Shown here: positions 7,646 to 15,907 of the stretch, piece by piece
Position numbering within the stretch: position 1 is the first letter of the stretch
How the letters are laid out: each line of letters opens with the position of its first letter
DNA from: JANJUB01 sp040081075
GTDB taxonomy: Bacteria; Armatimonadota; Fimbriimonadia; Fimbriimonadales; Fimbriimonadaceae
Direction of reading: 5' to 3'
NCBI GenBank assembly: GCA_040081075.1
Contig: JBEBHJ010000038.1
Coordinates: 1 to 35,593 of the forward strand
DNA length: 35,593 nt
The notes under the pieces: model-generated
What the model saw: only the letters and a program-made list of their open reading frames with translations
Told to the model about the DNA's origin: nothing
Databases searched by the model: none
Translations under genes and position numbers: made by a program

Positions 7646-8418
7646 GCTGGCGACTTAACAGATCCTCCATCAACCAATAGGTTCACACCCGTTATAAACG
7701 ATGACCGAGCCGAACAGAGAAATAGAGCGGCGGCGGCAATTTCTTCGGGCTCTCCAATGCGGCCCATTGGGTTAGTTTGAGCTTGGCGTTTGAGAGCTTC
7801 TTGGGGCGAAATGCCATCTCGCTCGGCAATGATTTCGGCAAGATGAACCTGGCGATCAGTCATTGTGTGACCGGGCAAAACACTGTTTACGGTAACACCA
7901 AACGGGGCGAGGTCCGTGGCTTGCAACCGGGTCAGCGCCATCAATCCTGCTCGCAAAGTTGATGAAATAGGAAGCAAACGGCTTGGCTCTTTCGCAGCCA
8001 GGGACGTGATATGGACAATCCGACCCCAACCCGCGGACTTCATGTCCGGGGCAACTAATCGCACAAGTCGGACGACGTTCATAAGCGTCGAATCGAATCC
8101 CGATTGCCATTGCTCGTCAGTCATTTGATCGAGACTGCCTGCCGGCGGACCGCCCGTGTTTGTGATAAGAATTGCAGGAGCACCGAGGTCATTGACGGTT
8201 TCCTCGTGCCACCGCACAAGGTCGGCGGCTTTGCTTACGTCGCAGGTGTAGCCTCGTGAGTTGGGAACGAGAGCGGTTGCGGTCGCGACGGATTCTGGAG
8301 AGCGCGAACAAATACTCACCAAACAGCCTTCCTCGCTGAGCATTTTTGCGACGGCCAAACCAATCCCCTTTGAAGCCGCGGCGACCATCGCAATCTTTCC
8401 GCTTAACTCTAAGTTCAT
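7642..8418 (-). CDS. SDR-family protein lacking the canonical YxxxK
   Basis: A 258-residue short-chain dehydrogenase/reductase fold. The nucleotide-binding motif is AAASKGIGLAVA (normally TGxxxGIG), the structural motif is NTGGPPAGSLDQMTDEQW (normally NNAG), and the C-terminal part is PMGRIGEPEEIAAAALFLCS...GVNLLVDGG. After the catalytic-serine strand (ITSLAAKEP) the expected Tyr-x-x-x-Lys is read as S-S-T-L-R, so both catalytic residues are missing. As I recall, a BKR-like subgroup with GGPPPG and KEP motifs shows exactly this. Either the chemistry is different or the protein is not an oxidoreductase. It is translationally coupled on both sides. Confidence 0.88.
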   Translation of the reverse strand: MNLELSGKIAMVAAASKGIGLAVAKMLSEEGCLVSICSRSPESVATATALVPNSRGYTCDVSKAADLVRWHEETVNDLGAPAILITNTGGPPAGSLDQMTDEQWQSGFDSTLMNVVRLVRLVAPDMKSAGWGRIVHITSLAAKEPSRLLPISSTLRAGLMALTRLQATDLAPFGVTVNSVLPGHTMTDRQVHLAEIIAERDGISPQEALKRQAQTNPMGRIGEPEEIAAAALFLCSARSSFITGVNLLVDGGSVKSPA

Positions 8419-9029
8419 TCTTCGGAGTGTGGCACAAGAACGCCGAGGTGAATCCGAATCTGAGCGGCCGTGTCACCGGCCGGATCAATCAAATGTGCCT
8501 GCCATCCGGCCTCCTTCGCCCCCAGCACATTTTTCTCACCGTCATCAAAAAAGATGATTTCTTCTGGGTTCACGCCTAAACGGACCTCAAGTTCTCGGTA
8601 GAACTCAACTTGTGGCTTCTCAAGGTTAACCTCGTGGGATCCGAGCGGCAACTGAATAAGGTCAAAAGCGGACCAGCGGCCGCTCTTCATCTCCTGCCAA
8701 TGCAACTCATTGGTGTTGGAAAGGACGGCGGTTTTTAGCCCGGCTTCATTCAAATTTGCAATCATGCCTGAAATGCCGGGATACTCGGCAACCAGAATGC
8801 CAGCGTGAAGGCGTTGCGCTTCGGCTGTGGTCAAGGAGAATTGTTGGGCGAGGACGGTCAAATATTCTTGGCACGAAAGGGTCCCACGCTGGTAGCAGAG
8901 GAAAAAATCGAGGTCGGGAAATGTGCACTTAGCATCGATGCTCAAGCCCGATCGGGCGGCTGCCTCAGCTACGTCAAGCGTTATCTGCACAATGACGCCT
9001 CCGAGGTCAAAGACTACAGCGCGGATCAT
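8415..9029 (-). CDS. HAD-superfamily IA phosphatase (YihX-like)
   Basis: A 204-residue HAD hydrolase with a small helical cap. Motif I is VVFDLGGVIVQ (nucleophile Asp8), motif II is AVLSNTNELHW, the motif III lysine is in LEKPQVEFYREL, and motif IV is IIFFDDGEKNVLGAKEAG. DLGGV in place of DxDxT is normal for the YihX-like group, which includes sugar-1-phosphate phosphatases. Start and stop overlap neighbouring genes by 4 bases each, placing it inside the ABC-HAD-SDR-oxidase transcript. The substrate is unknown. Confidence 0.88.
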   Translation of the reverse strand: MIRAVVFDLGGVIVQITLDVAEAAARSGLSIDAKCTFPDLDFFLCYQRGTLSCQEYLTVLAQQFSLTTAEAQRLHAGILVAEYPGISGMIANLNEAGLKTAVLSNTNELHWQEMKSGRWSAFDLIQLPLGSHEVNLEKPQVEFYRELEVRLGVNPEEIIFFDDGEKNVLGAKEAGWQAHLIDPAGDTAAQIRIHLGVLVPHSEE

Positions 9030-9799
9030 TCGGCATCTTCTCGGGGCAAGAACTCACTTTTGGTGAACCAGAACATAGAAAGACCAAGCATCACCACCGT
9101 CAGAATGAGCATCGATAACCAACTTTGAGTTGGTGTCAAGAGGTTGGTTCCCAACGAACCCGACATGATGGAGGTGAGGGGATTTGAATCCGATTGCGGC
9201 TGAGGGCGCTCGCAGATGGCCTGGAGGTGGCTCGTTATAGAGAGCTGGTACATATTCCCTTGCATGTTTGGAACCATCGTTTCCCAGATAAAGGCATAAA
9301 CAAGGCACGCGATCATCGCGCGGTTAATGATCAGGCTCGTAAACACGAACAGGGAGCAATAGGCGAGCGATCCCACGAGGATTCCTTTGAAATCTCGAAG
9401 GAGATACTCGTTTGACAGGAAGCTCCCACCCTTGGCGGCAAAGGAAATTAGAATGGCGGCGATCGCCCCTATGAATGCCGTTGCCGTCGCTACCGCGAGG
9501 GTTCGCATTAGGATCATCAAATGTCGGGGCACTGGGCGGGTCAGCAAGTAAACAATGGTCTTTTGCTCAACTTCTTGAGCGAGCACTGCCATCGAGAAGA
9601 TGGCTGCAACAAGGGGCAGGAACCGAAACACCAATGCCCCGCTCAACTGAGAATACGAGTCGGTGGCGCTCCCGCCGGCATACATGACAAAGGCGACCCC
9701 CATTCCCCAAAGCGCCACGCAGGCAATGAGCCAGATCGCTAGACGGCGAAAGCGAAAGAGTTCCTTTACCGTGCTCGTATAGAGGTAAGCAATATTCAT
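9026..9799 (-). CDS. ABC-2 type transporter permease
   Basis: A 257-residue integral membrane protein with about six hydrophobic segments: LAIWLIACVALWGMGVAFVM, LVFRFLPLVAAIFSMAVLA, AVATATAFIGAIAAILISF, ILVGSLAYCSLFVFTSLII, a short segment around residue 170, and MLILTVVMLGLSMFWF at the end. The EVEQKTIVYLLTRPVPR segment after the second helix is typical of ABC-2 permeases (coupling helix). It lies directly after its ATPase with a 4-base overlap, so the two form a transporter. The substrate is unknown. Confidence 0.88.
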   Translation of the reverse strand: MNIAYLYTSTVKELFRFRRLAIWLIACVALWGMGVAFVMYAGGSATDSYSQLSGALVFRFLPLVAAIFSMAVLAQEVEQKTIVYLLTRPVPRHLMILMRTLAVATATAFIGAIAAILISFAAKGGSFLSNEYLLRDFKGILVGSLAYCSLFVFTSLIINRAMIACLVYAFIWETMVPNMQGNMYQLSITSHLQAICERPQPQSDSNPLTSIMSGSLGTNLLTPTQSWLSMLILTVVMLGLSMFWFTKSEFLPREDAE

Positions 9800-10719
9800 T
9801 CGTTCACCAAATACCGGAAGATAGACTCAAGGTTGTTATCGGGGCTGGAGAAAGCCGCAACCGGAACGTTGTGGTCAAGCATCAGCGTTGAAAGTTCTGC
9901 ATAAAAATCATTGGGCTGTTTGGTTCTCACTTCTAGGCCGTTGCGGGTGAAATCCATCGAGATGATATAAGGCATGAGCGCAAAATGAGCCGCCAACTCC
10001 CGAGCCTGATTTGATTCTATGCGAACCCGATGCGGGAACTTGTCCATTAGCTCGCGAATCACCTTGAGATCTCCCGAGGCAAGCAATCTCCCTCGATGGA
10101 GCAATAGGATCGAGCGCGTCATCTGCTCCACCTCAAAGAGAATGTGCGAACTGACGAGAATAGATTTCCCCTCGTCTCCCAGACGATGGAGTACATCGAT
10201 GAATTCCCGTCGGGCCACAGGATCAAGACCGTTCAATGGCTCGTCCAGCAGAATGATATCGGGGTTATTCAGCATTGCTTGCGCCAGCTTTATTCTTTGG
10301 CGCATTCCTTTTGAATACCCACCGATTTTCCGATCGCACCGATCGGTCATTCCGACCGCTTGAATCACTTCTTCGGTTCTCCGGCGAGCGCCGTTTGCGT
10401 CAAACCCATTTAGCCGGGCAAGGTGTTGAACAAACTGACGGCCGGTTTGATGTTCGTAAAAGTTATCGATTTCGGGGCAATAGCCAAGATGCCGATAAAC
10501 CTCGGGGTTGGCAAATGGTTCATGACCATACACGGTGATTGAGCCCGTAGTGGGGCGGATTTGACCGGTGATGAGCCGCATCATCGTGCTTTTGCCCGCT
10601 CCATTCATGCCAAGCAAAGCCGTGACACCCGGGCCGATGGTGGCGGTGACATCATTTAGCCCAATCACCTGACCATACCAACGCGAGGCGTTCACGAGCT
10701 CAACACGATGGGCGGACAT
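9796..10719 (-). CDS. ABC transporter ATP-binding protein (ABC-2 partner)
   Basis: A 307-residue ATPase when started at ATG 10719 (MSAHRVELVNASRWYG). An upstream ATG at 10791 adds 24 residues unlike ABC proteins and lies above a plausible -10 box, so I reject it. Walker A is LLGMNGAGKST, the Q-loop is GYCPEIDNFYEHQ, the signature GGYSKGMRQRIKLAQ, Walker B IILLDEPLNGLDP and the switch histidine VSSHILFE. After about residue 215 follows the accessory domain of ABC-2 ATPases. It powers the permease that starts within its last codons. Confidence 0.92.
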   Translation of the reverse strand: MSAHRVELVNASRWYGQVIGLNDVTATIGPGVTALLGMNGAGKSTMMRLITGQIRPTTGSITVYGHEPFANPEVYRHLGYCPEIDNFYEHQTGRQFVQHLARLNGFDANGARRRTEEVIQAVGMTDRCDRKIGGYSKGMRQRIKLAQAMLNNPDIILLDEPLNGLDPVARREFIDVLHRLGDEGKSILVSSHILFEVEQMTRSILLLHRGRLLASGDLKVIRELMDKFPHRVRIESNQARELAAHFALMPYIISMDFTRNGLEVRTKQPNDFYAELSTLMLDHNVPVAAFSSPDNNLESIFRYLVNE

Positions 10720-10726
10720 TGGCAAT

Positions 10727-10732
10727 AGTTTA
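10727..10732 (-). promoter_or_regulatory. Candidate -10 box of the five-gene ABC/HAD/SDR/oxidase operon
   Basis: TAAACT on the minus strand, 7 bases before the ATG at 10719. It supports that start and a leaderless transcript. There is no recognisable -35. Confidence 0.4.
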
Positions 10733-10800
10733 ACGCGTATTTGCGTTTGTTTGGGTCTTTTGGAGTTCTCGGTAAAGGGCTTGAAGCCCATGCGCGCAGT

Positions 10801-11580
10801 TCATAAGCTCCCGTAGGTTCGGATTGCGTAGAACAAGGCCATGCCCACCCCATAGATAGCGACAGCTATCCGCAACTTTTCAGGGTCTACCCGCTGCGAA
10901 TATTTGCCGGCCAAAAACCCGCCAAGAATAGCCCCGGCCGCCATTACGCAACCGGGAAGAAACAGAACGAGCCCCTGGGCGACGAAAATTGCCGAAGCAA
11001 CGGCATTTATGATGAGGCCAAGCCAGTTCTTCACTGCGTTGATCTCATGAATCGTGCCCTCCATAAAGAGGCTAAAGGCCGCCAGCATCATGATCCCCAT
11101 GCCAGCCCCGAAATACCCACCGTAAACGGCCACCAGCAACTGCAATATCCAAGCGGTCGGGCCGCTTATGGTTGGCTTGCCCAAGTGATCATTTGCAAAC
11201 TTCTTTATCCTGGGTTGAATAAGGAGAAGCGTAGCCGCGAGCAAAAGCAAGATGGGAACAACGAAATCGAAGAGCTTCTTATCGGTTTTGATAAGCAACC
11301 AAGCACCTAATATGCTTCCCAAGAGAGTCGGGAGCAACAAGAGCTTCATGTGTCGCTTACATTGATCGTAAAGGTTGCGAAATCCTAGGGCACCTCCTAG
11401 CGAACCGGGCCAAAGCCCAAGCGCATTGGTGGCGTTAGCTTCTTTGGACGGCAGGCCAAACCCAAAGATTAAGGTCGGAAAAGAGAGGAGGGACCCTCCG
11501 CCTGCAACCGTGTTAATGGCGGAAGCGACAGCCCCAATCGAAAAAAGGACGGCTAGGCCAATCGGAGAGTCGGCCGTCAC
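10801..11580 (-). CDS. TauE/SafE-family membrane permease
   Basis: A 259-residue membrane protein with about eight hydrophobic segments in two repeats. The TauE/SafE signature is seen in both halves: AVASAINTVAGGGSLLSFPTL with NATNALGLWPG in the first, and VYGGYFGAGMGIMMLAAF with INAVKNWLGLIINAVA in the second. Family members export sulfite, sulfoacetate or related organosulfur anions, but most are uncharacterised. The ATG overlaps the ribH stop by 4 bases, which ties its expression to riboflavin synthesis. Whether that is functional or just operon packing is unclear. Confidence 0.9.
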   Translation of the reverse strand: MTADSPIGLAVLFSIGAVASAINTVAGGGSLLSFPTLIFGFGLPSKEANATNALGLWPGSLGGALGFRNLYDQCKRHMKLLLLPTLLGSILGAWLLIKTDKKLFDFVVPILLLLAATLLLIQPRIKKFANDHLGKPTISGPTAWILQLLVAVYGGYFGAGMGIMMLAAFSLFMEGTIHEINAVKNWLGLIINAVASAIFVAQGLVLFLPGCVMAAGAILGGFLAGKYSQRVDPEKLRIAVAIYGVGMALFYAIRTYGSL

Positions 11581-12041
11581 CGGATTGCCGCGACCAAACT
11601 TGCCATTTCCAGCGCAGCCAGGGCGGCCTCGCGACCCTTGTTCCCATGCTTAAGCCCGGCCCGATCCAGCGCTTGTTCGGCGGTATCGGGGGTAAGAACA
11701 CCCCAGGCGATGGGGACGCCGGTTTCAACTTGAAGGGACATCAGGGCCGATCCCACGTCGCCACTCAAAAGCTGAGCGTGAGTGGTTTGTCCTTGTAAGA
11801 TGCAACCCAAAGCTACGATGCCATCCGGTCGATTTTCCTTGCGGTTAAGCAGAGCCCGGGCCGTAACCGGGATTTCCCAAGTACCCGGAACGGATACAAC
11901 TTCGACCGTCGGTTCCCCATGTTGCGCGAAGGTCTCGAGCGCGCCTTCACGCAACTCCTTAGTAATCAGCTCGTTCCAACGGCTAACCACGATGGCAAAT
12001 CGTTTGCCGCTTGCATCCATCTGGCCTCGAATCGGGTTCAT
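11577..12041 (-). CDS. ribH: 6,7-dimethyl-8-ribityllumazine synthase
   Basis: Penultimate enzyme of riboflavin synthesis; joins the ribityl-amino-pyrimidine with 3,4-dihydroxy-2-butanone 4-phosphate. It is 154 residues long, normal for the family. Seen motifs are FAIVVSRWNELITKEL at the N-terminus (substrate-binding Trp), VPGTWEIP, VALGCILQGQTTHAQ (here Gln-Thr-Thr-His, with the catalytic His) and the GNKGREAALAALEM C-terminal helix. Other rib genes are not in this window and no FMN riboswitch is visible upstream. ATG at 12041 has TACATT 6 bases upstream. Confidence 0.95.
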   Translation of the reverse strand: MNPIRGQMDASGKRFAIVVSRWNELITKELREGALETFAQHGEPTVEVVSVPGTWEIPVTARALLNRKENRPDGIVALGCILQGQTTHAQLLSGDVGSALMSLQVETGVPIAWGVLTPDTAEQALDRAGLKHGNKGREAALAALEMASLVAAIR

Positions 12042-12047
12042 GGGTTT

Positions 12048-12053
12048 AATGTA
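12048..12053 (-). promoter_or_regulatory. Candidate -10 box for ribH
   Basis: TACATT on the minus strand with exactly 6 bases (AAACCC) before the ribH ATG. No ribosome-binding site fits in that space, so the mRNA would be leaderless. Confidence 0.45.
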
Positions 12054-12207
12054 CCTTGGAATCTAGCGCCGGCTGACGCAATGAATCCCTGTGATCTTAC
12101 GAACGGTGCGAGTCAAAAACGCGCGCTTCTGAGGCACGTCAACCCCGTGCGGCAAGGAGCAATCGAAAATTCTTCTCCGGACGTAGCGAGAGATCAATTC
12201 TATTTGG

Positions 12208-12213
12208 TATAAT
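12208..12213 (+). promoter_or_regulatory. Candidate -10 of the ribosomal protein operon
   Basis: A perfect TATAAT (context TTTGGTATAATCCC) about 93 bases before rpmJ. The -35 region is poor. The roughly 85-base leader could hold a ribosomal-protein autoregulatory structure, but none is obvious. The rest of 12054-12207 shows no gene I can support. Confidence 0.55.
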
Positions 12214-12306
12214 CCCAGTTCGCGCAAGCTCATGCCTGAACACATGGCGACCAGCTGGCGCGTGGCGCTGTCAATAGAAAGACGGCAAAGGAATCGGGTT
12301 TGAATC

Positions 12307-12420
12307 ATGAAAGTTCGTGCAAGTGTTAAGAAAATTTGCGATAAATGCAAAATCATCAAGCGCTCCGGTGTGGTGCGTGTGATTTGCATCAACCCGAAAC
12401 ATAAGCAGCGCCAAGGCTAA
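12307..12420 (+). CDS. rpmJ: 50S ribosomal protein L36
   Basis: A 37-residue protein (MKVRASVKKICDKCKIIKRS...), the standard length of bacterial L36. It keeps the zinc ribbon: CDKC at 11-14, Cys27 and His32, so it is the zinc-binding form. It is the first gene of the ribosomal operon; infA and map, commonly just upstream, are not present. It lies 19 bases before rpsM. Confidence 0.96.
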   Translation: MKVRASVKKICDKCKIIKRSGVVRVICINPKHKQRQG

Positions 12421-12439
12421 GGAGAACAAGAACTAAACA

Positions 12440-12817
12440 ATGGCACGTATTGCAGGTATTGACCTCCCGCGAGATAAAGCGGTCCTCTACGCGATTCCTC
12501 TTATTTACGGAATCGGCAAGAATAACGCTCACGCGGTTGTTGAAAAGGCGGGGATTGACCCACGCAAAAAGGTTAAGGACCTGTCTGAAACCGAAGTCTC
12601 TAAGCTTCGTGAAGTCATTGATGCGGATTATCAAGTTGAAGGTGACTTGAAGCGAGAAGTCAACGGCAACATCCGACGATTGATCGAAATCGGTTCTTAT
12701 CGAGGCTTGCGCCACCGCCGCGGACTTCCTGTCCATGGTCAACGCACTCGATCCAACGCTCGAACTCGAAAGGGTAAGGCCAAGACTGTTGCCGGTAAGA
12801 AGAAGGCTAAGAAGTAA
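12440..12817 (+). CDS. rpsM: 30S ribosomal protein S13
   Basis: A 125-residue head protein of the small subunit that contacts the P-site tRNA and forms intersubunit bridges. It starts MARIAGIDLPRDKAVLYAI, followed by YGIGKNNA, the helical middle and RGLRHRRGLPVHGQRTRSNARTRKG, with a lysine-rich tail. All are typical. GGAG lies about 16 bases before ATG; rpsK follows after 2 bases. Confidence 0.97.
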   Translation: MARIAGIDLPRDKAVLYAIPLIYGIGKNNAHAVVEKAGIDPRKKVKDLSETEVSKLREVIDADYQVEGDLKREVNGNIRRLIEIGSYRGLRHRRGLPVHGQRTRSNARTRKGKAKTVAGKKKAKK

Positions 12818-12819
12818 TA

Positions 12820-13209
12820 ATGGCACGTAAAGCTGTAAAAGGAAAACAGAAGGAAAAGAAGAACATTCCCGTGGGAGTGGCTCATATTCATGCCTCCTTC
12901 AATAACACTCTCATTACGATCACCGATCCGCGCGGAAACACCATTAGTTGGGCGAGTGCCGGTTCCGTGAACTTCAAGGGAAGCCGAAAGGGAACTCCGT
13001 TCGCAGCCCAAGTTGCCGCCGAAAAAGCATCCCGCGCCGCCCAAGAGCATGGACTAAAGAAAGTTGAAGTTCATGTAACAGGTCCCGGTGGTGGTCGAGA
13101 AACGGCGATTCGCTCCTTGCAGGCTTCTGGCTTAGAAGTGAGCGCGATCATTGACAAGACTCCGCTTCCTCACAACGGGTGCCGGCCGCCTAAGCGACGC
13201 CGCGTCTAA
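12820..13209 (+). CDS. rpsK: 30S ribosomal protein S11
   Basis: A 129-residue platform protein that shapes the Shine-Dalgarno/anti-Shine-Dalgarno region. Signature segments are VAHIHASFNNTLITITDPRG, GTPFAAQVAAEKA, VHVTGPGGGRETAIRSLQ and the end NGCRPPKRRRV. rpsD, which normally lies between rpsK and rpoA, is absent; rpoA starts 26 bases on. Confidence 0.97.
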   Translation: MARKAVKGKQKEKKNIPVGVAHIHASFNNTLITITDPRGNTISWASAGSVNFKGSRKGTPFAAQVAAEKASRAAQEHGLKKVEVHVTGPGGGRETAIRSLQASGLEVSAIIDKTPLPHNGCRPPKRRRV

Positions 13210-13235
13210 ACGACTTTTTCCAAGATAAAAAACCT

Positions 13236-14228
13236 ATGCCACACATTCAAACCCTCGAACTCACCGCTGAATATGGAAAGTTCGTGCTCGAGCCCCTTGA
13301 GCGCGGATATGGTCAGACGATTGGAAACGCTCTTCGACGAGTGCTTCTAAGCTCAATTCAAGGTTCGGCCGTTAGTGCTGTCCGAATTGATAAGGTGTTT
13401 CATGAGTTCGCCCCTATTCCTGGCGTTCGCGAAGACACCACTCAGCTAATCCTGAACCTAAAGGACATTGCGATCAAGTATTCGAACGAAGATGGCCCTC
13501 CCACCGAGGACAAGACGCTCCGAATCAACGTCAAAGGCCCCGGCCAAGTAACTGCCGCTGATATCGTGTGCCCAGACGGTGTTGAAATCGTAAACCCAGA
13601 GCTCTATTTGGCGACCATTAGCGAGGCTAAGGCGACGCTTTCGATGGAACTCTACTGTGGATGGGGAACGGGTTACACTCTTCCTGAGAAGCAAGACCAA
13701 TACAAGGGCATCATTGGTGTCATTCCTGTTGGCGCCATGTATACACCCGTTAAGAAGGTGAACTACACAGTTGAACAAACTCGTGTAGGAATGCGAACCG
13801 ACTTTGAGCGCATGGTTCTTGAGGTCTGGTCAAACGGAGCGGTTTCACCGAACGATGCGGTTTCACAATCCGCGCACTTGCTTGCAAAATTCTTCCACCT
13901 CTTCTTCGATCTTGGTCAGGCTGGTTTTGAAGCCGACTTCATGGAAGAAGAGTCAACTCCAGAACTTGCTAACATCCCCGAGATGCGAATCGAGGAGATG
14001 GAATTCAGTCAACGAACATTCAACTGCTTGCGCCGTGCGGGCTTGCTCACATTGAGGGCAATGGCGACCGTAAGCGAATCCGATCTCACGAGTATTCGGG
14101 GATTTGGAAAGAAGTCGCTGGTTGAAGTTCGCGACAAACTTAAAGAGCATGGTCTTGAACTCAAGGCGCCGAAGGGTGGCTACCGAGCGATTGACCTGCT
14201 TGACGATGATGAGGACGACGATTTCTAA
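13236..14228 (+). CDS. rpoA: DNA-directed RNA polymerase subunit alpha
   Basis: A 330-residue alpha subunit. The N-terminal assembly domain spans about residues 1-235 (FVLEPLERGYGQTIGNALRRVLLSSIQGSAV is the dimerisation signature). A flexible linker follows, then the C-terminal domain (about 250-320) with FNCLRRAGLLT and IRGFGKKSLVEVRDKL, which binds UP elements and activators. The tail is unusually acidic (LLDDDEDDDF). The stop and the rplQ start share one base (TAATG). Confidence 0.98.
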   Translation: MPHIQTLELTAEYGKFVLEPLERGYGQTIGNALRRVLLSSIQGSAVSAVRIDKVFHEFAPIPGVREDTTQLILNLKDIAIKYSNEDGPPTEDKTLRINVKGPGQVTAADIVCPDGVEIVNPELYLATISEAKATLSMELYCGWGTGYTLPEKQDQYKGIIGVIPVGAMYTPVKKVNYTVEQTRVGMRTDFERMVLEVWSNGAVSPNDAVSQSAHLLAKFFHLFFDLGQAGFEADFMEEESTPELANIPEMRIEEMEFSQRTFNCLRRAGLLTLRAMATVSESDLTSIRGFGKKSLVEVRDKLKEHGLELKAPKGGYRAIDLLDDDEDDDF

Positions 14229-14677
14229 TGACGCACCGTATTGACCGACGAAAACTTGGGCTCCCAAGCGACCAGCGCCGCGCGCTTCTGACGAACTTAA
14301 CTCGGCAGTTTATTCGCCACGGCTACACCAACACGACCTTTGGCCGAGCCAAAGAGCTTCAACGGCTTGTTGAGAAGCTGATCACGATTGCAAAGGATGA
14401 CACTGTGACGGCAAGACGACGAGCCCGGGCTGTTTTGGTTGGGCATTCGGCCAGTACGCCTAAGGAAATGAAAGCCTTAGCCGGAAAAACCGAGACCGAG
14501 AAACTCATGATTCGTCAACGAATGAGCTTGATCAACGGAGAAGACCTCGTCAAGCATCTGTTCGATAACGTTGCGCCCCGCTACAAATCGCGACCGGGTG
14601 GTTACACTCGATTGACCAAGACGGGTAAGCGCAGAGGAGATGGCGCCCAGACCGCTGTTCTGGAACTTGTCGACTAG
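14228..14677 (+). CDS. rplQ: 50S ribosomal protein L17
   Basis: A 149-residue large-subunit protein near the exit tunnel. Typical opening: MTHRIDRRKLGLPSDQRRALL, then LTRQFIRHGYTNTTFGRAKELQRLVEKLITIAK. The end, GGYTRLTKTGKRRGDGAQTAVLEL, is the usual L17 finish. The segment from about residue 75 to 110 is longer than in E. coli L17 (127 residues). It is coupled to rpoA. Confidence 0.96.
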   Translation: MTHRIDRRKLGLPSDQRRALLTNLTRQFIRHGYTNTTFGRAKELQRLVEKLITIAKDDTVTARRRARAVLVGHSASTPKEMKALAGKTETEKLMIRQRMSLINGEDLVKHLFDNVAPRYKSRPGGYTRLTKTGKRRGDGAQTAVLELVD

Positions 14678-15437
14678 AAGAGTAAAACTAACCGTCAGAT
14701 ATGACGGAACCGATTTTCGCGGCTGGGCCGCGCAACTTGGGCAGAGAACTGTTCAAGGCACATTGAAAGAAGCTGTTCGCCAGGTCTCAGGCGAGGATGT
14801 TGAGATCGTAGGAGCAAGCCGTACCGATAGTGGCGCCCACGCCCGAGGGCAAGTGTGTCATTTCGATTCGGCAAAGCCCGTCAAACACTGGTACCAAGCG
14901 TTGAACCGAGCCTTGCCCTTAGACGTTAGGGTCGCGAAAGTTGAGCTAGTTGCAGAGACGTTTCACAGCCGGTTCTCGGCCGCGGATCGTTTTTATCGCT
15001 ATCGAATCTTAAGTGACGTTTCGGATCCATTCCGTGGTCGATTCGCTTACATGAATCGTTATGTCTTGGATCTGGATTTGATGCAACAAGCCGCCACATT
15101 TCTGGAAGGAGAACACGACTTTCGTGCTTTCACAGAGGAACTTGGGGATAGCGTTGAAAACACAGTCCGAAAGCTGTTTTCAATCAAGGTTGGTCGGGTT
15201 AGAAATGAAGTGAGAGTTGACATCGTTGGAACCGCTTTCTTAAGAGGAATGATGCGACGAATCTCTGGCGGACTCTTCGAAGTAGGACGTGGTAAACGTC
15301 CACTTGAAGACATCCAAACGCTCCTTAGCGATCAAAAACACACCCTTGAATGGCCTGAAGTGTTGCCCGCGCGTGGACTTACCTTGATGGAAGTTCGCTA
15401 TGGTCGACACCCTCGCGATAATCGGCTTCCGAAATGA
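14640..15437 (+). CDS. truA: tRNA pseudouridine(38-40) synthase
   Basis: Isomerises uridines 38-40 in the tRNA anticodon arm. It is 265 residues long. The catalytic Asp is in GASRTDSGAHARGQVCHFD; other TruA marks are LTVRYDGTDFRGWAAQ, FSAADRFYRYRI, HDFRAFTE and AFLRGMMRRISGGLFEVG. The ATG at 14640 overlaps rplQ by 38 bases with AGAGGAG abutting it. A TTG at 14667 is the alternative and would drop nine residues that precede the conserved core. Placement after rplQ is common in bacteria. Confidence 0.95.
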   Translation: MAPRPLFWNLSTRRVKLTVRYDGTDFRGWAAQLGQRTVQGTLKEAVRQVSGEDVEIVGASRTDSGAHARGQVCHFDSAKPVKHWYQALNRALPLDVRVAKVELVAETFHSRFSAADRFYRYRILSDVSDPFRGRFAYMNRYVLDLDLMQQAATFLEGEHDFRAFTEELGDSVENTVRKLFSIKVGRVRNEVRVDIVGTAFLRGMMRRISGGLFEVGRGKRPLEDIQTLLSDQKHTLEWPEVLPARGLTLMEVRYGRHPRDNRLPK

Positions 15438-15467
15438 AAAACAATTTGAATATCGAGGACCTAAACA

Positions 15468-15905
15468 ATGAATAGGACAACAACAGTAAAAGAAGGAACA
15501 ATCGAACACAAATGGTATGTGGTTGATGCAACGGGAATGTCAGTGGGAAGGCTGGCGGCTCAGGTCGCTCAGGTTTTGCGCGGAAAGAACAAGCCTGCAT
15601 TCGCTTACAATGCCGATTGCGGAGATTTCGTCATCGTAATCAACGCAAGCAAGGTTGTTTTGACCGGTAACAAGGCCGATGAACTTCTCTACTGGCACAC
15701 CGGCTGGCCCGGTGGAATCAAGAACGTTTCAAGAGGCACTCTGCTAGAGAATAACCCCGCCAAACTAGTCGAAAAGGCAGTATGGGGAATGACCCCGAAG
15801 ACCAAACTCGGGCGAGCAATCTTCAAGAAACTCAAAGTTTATCCAGGCGCGGATCACCCTCACGCTGCCCAAAACCCGCAACCACTGAAAATCACTAAGG
15901 ACTAA
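15468..15905 (+). CDS. rplM: 50S ribosomal protein L13
   Basis: A 145-residue early-assembly protein of the large subunit. Signature segments: WYVVDATGMSVGRLAAQVA, FVIVINASKVVLTGNKADE, WHTGWPGG and the AVWGMTPKTKLGRAIFKKLKVY block. It begins 30 bases after truA and is followed by rpsI after 2 bases, the standard rplM-rpsI pair. Confidence 0.97.
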   Translation: MNRTTTVKEGTIEHKWYVVDATGMSVGRLAAQVAQVLRGKNKPAFAYNADCGDFVIVINASKVVLTGNKADELLYWHTGWPGGIKNVSRGTLLENNPAKLVEKAVWGMTPKTKLGRAIFKKLKVYPGADHPHAAQNPQPLKITKD

Positions 15906-15907
15906 GA

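Noticed and set aside
10720..10791. Longer start of the ABC ATPase
   Set aside because: It adds 24 basic residues before the normal ABC N-terminus and would read through the candidate -10 box.
12063..12392. 109-residue minus-strand frame upstream of rpsM
   Set aside because: It covers rpmJ and the ribosomal promoter on the opposite strand and resembles no known protein.
12389..12826. 145-residue minus-strand frame
   Set aside because: Antisense to rpsM, which is unmistakable.
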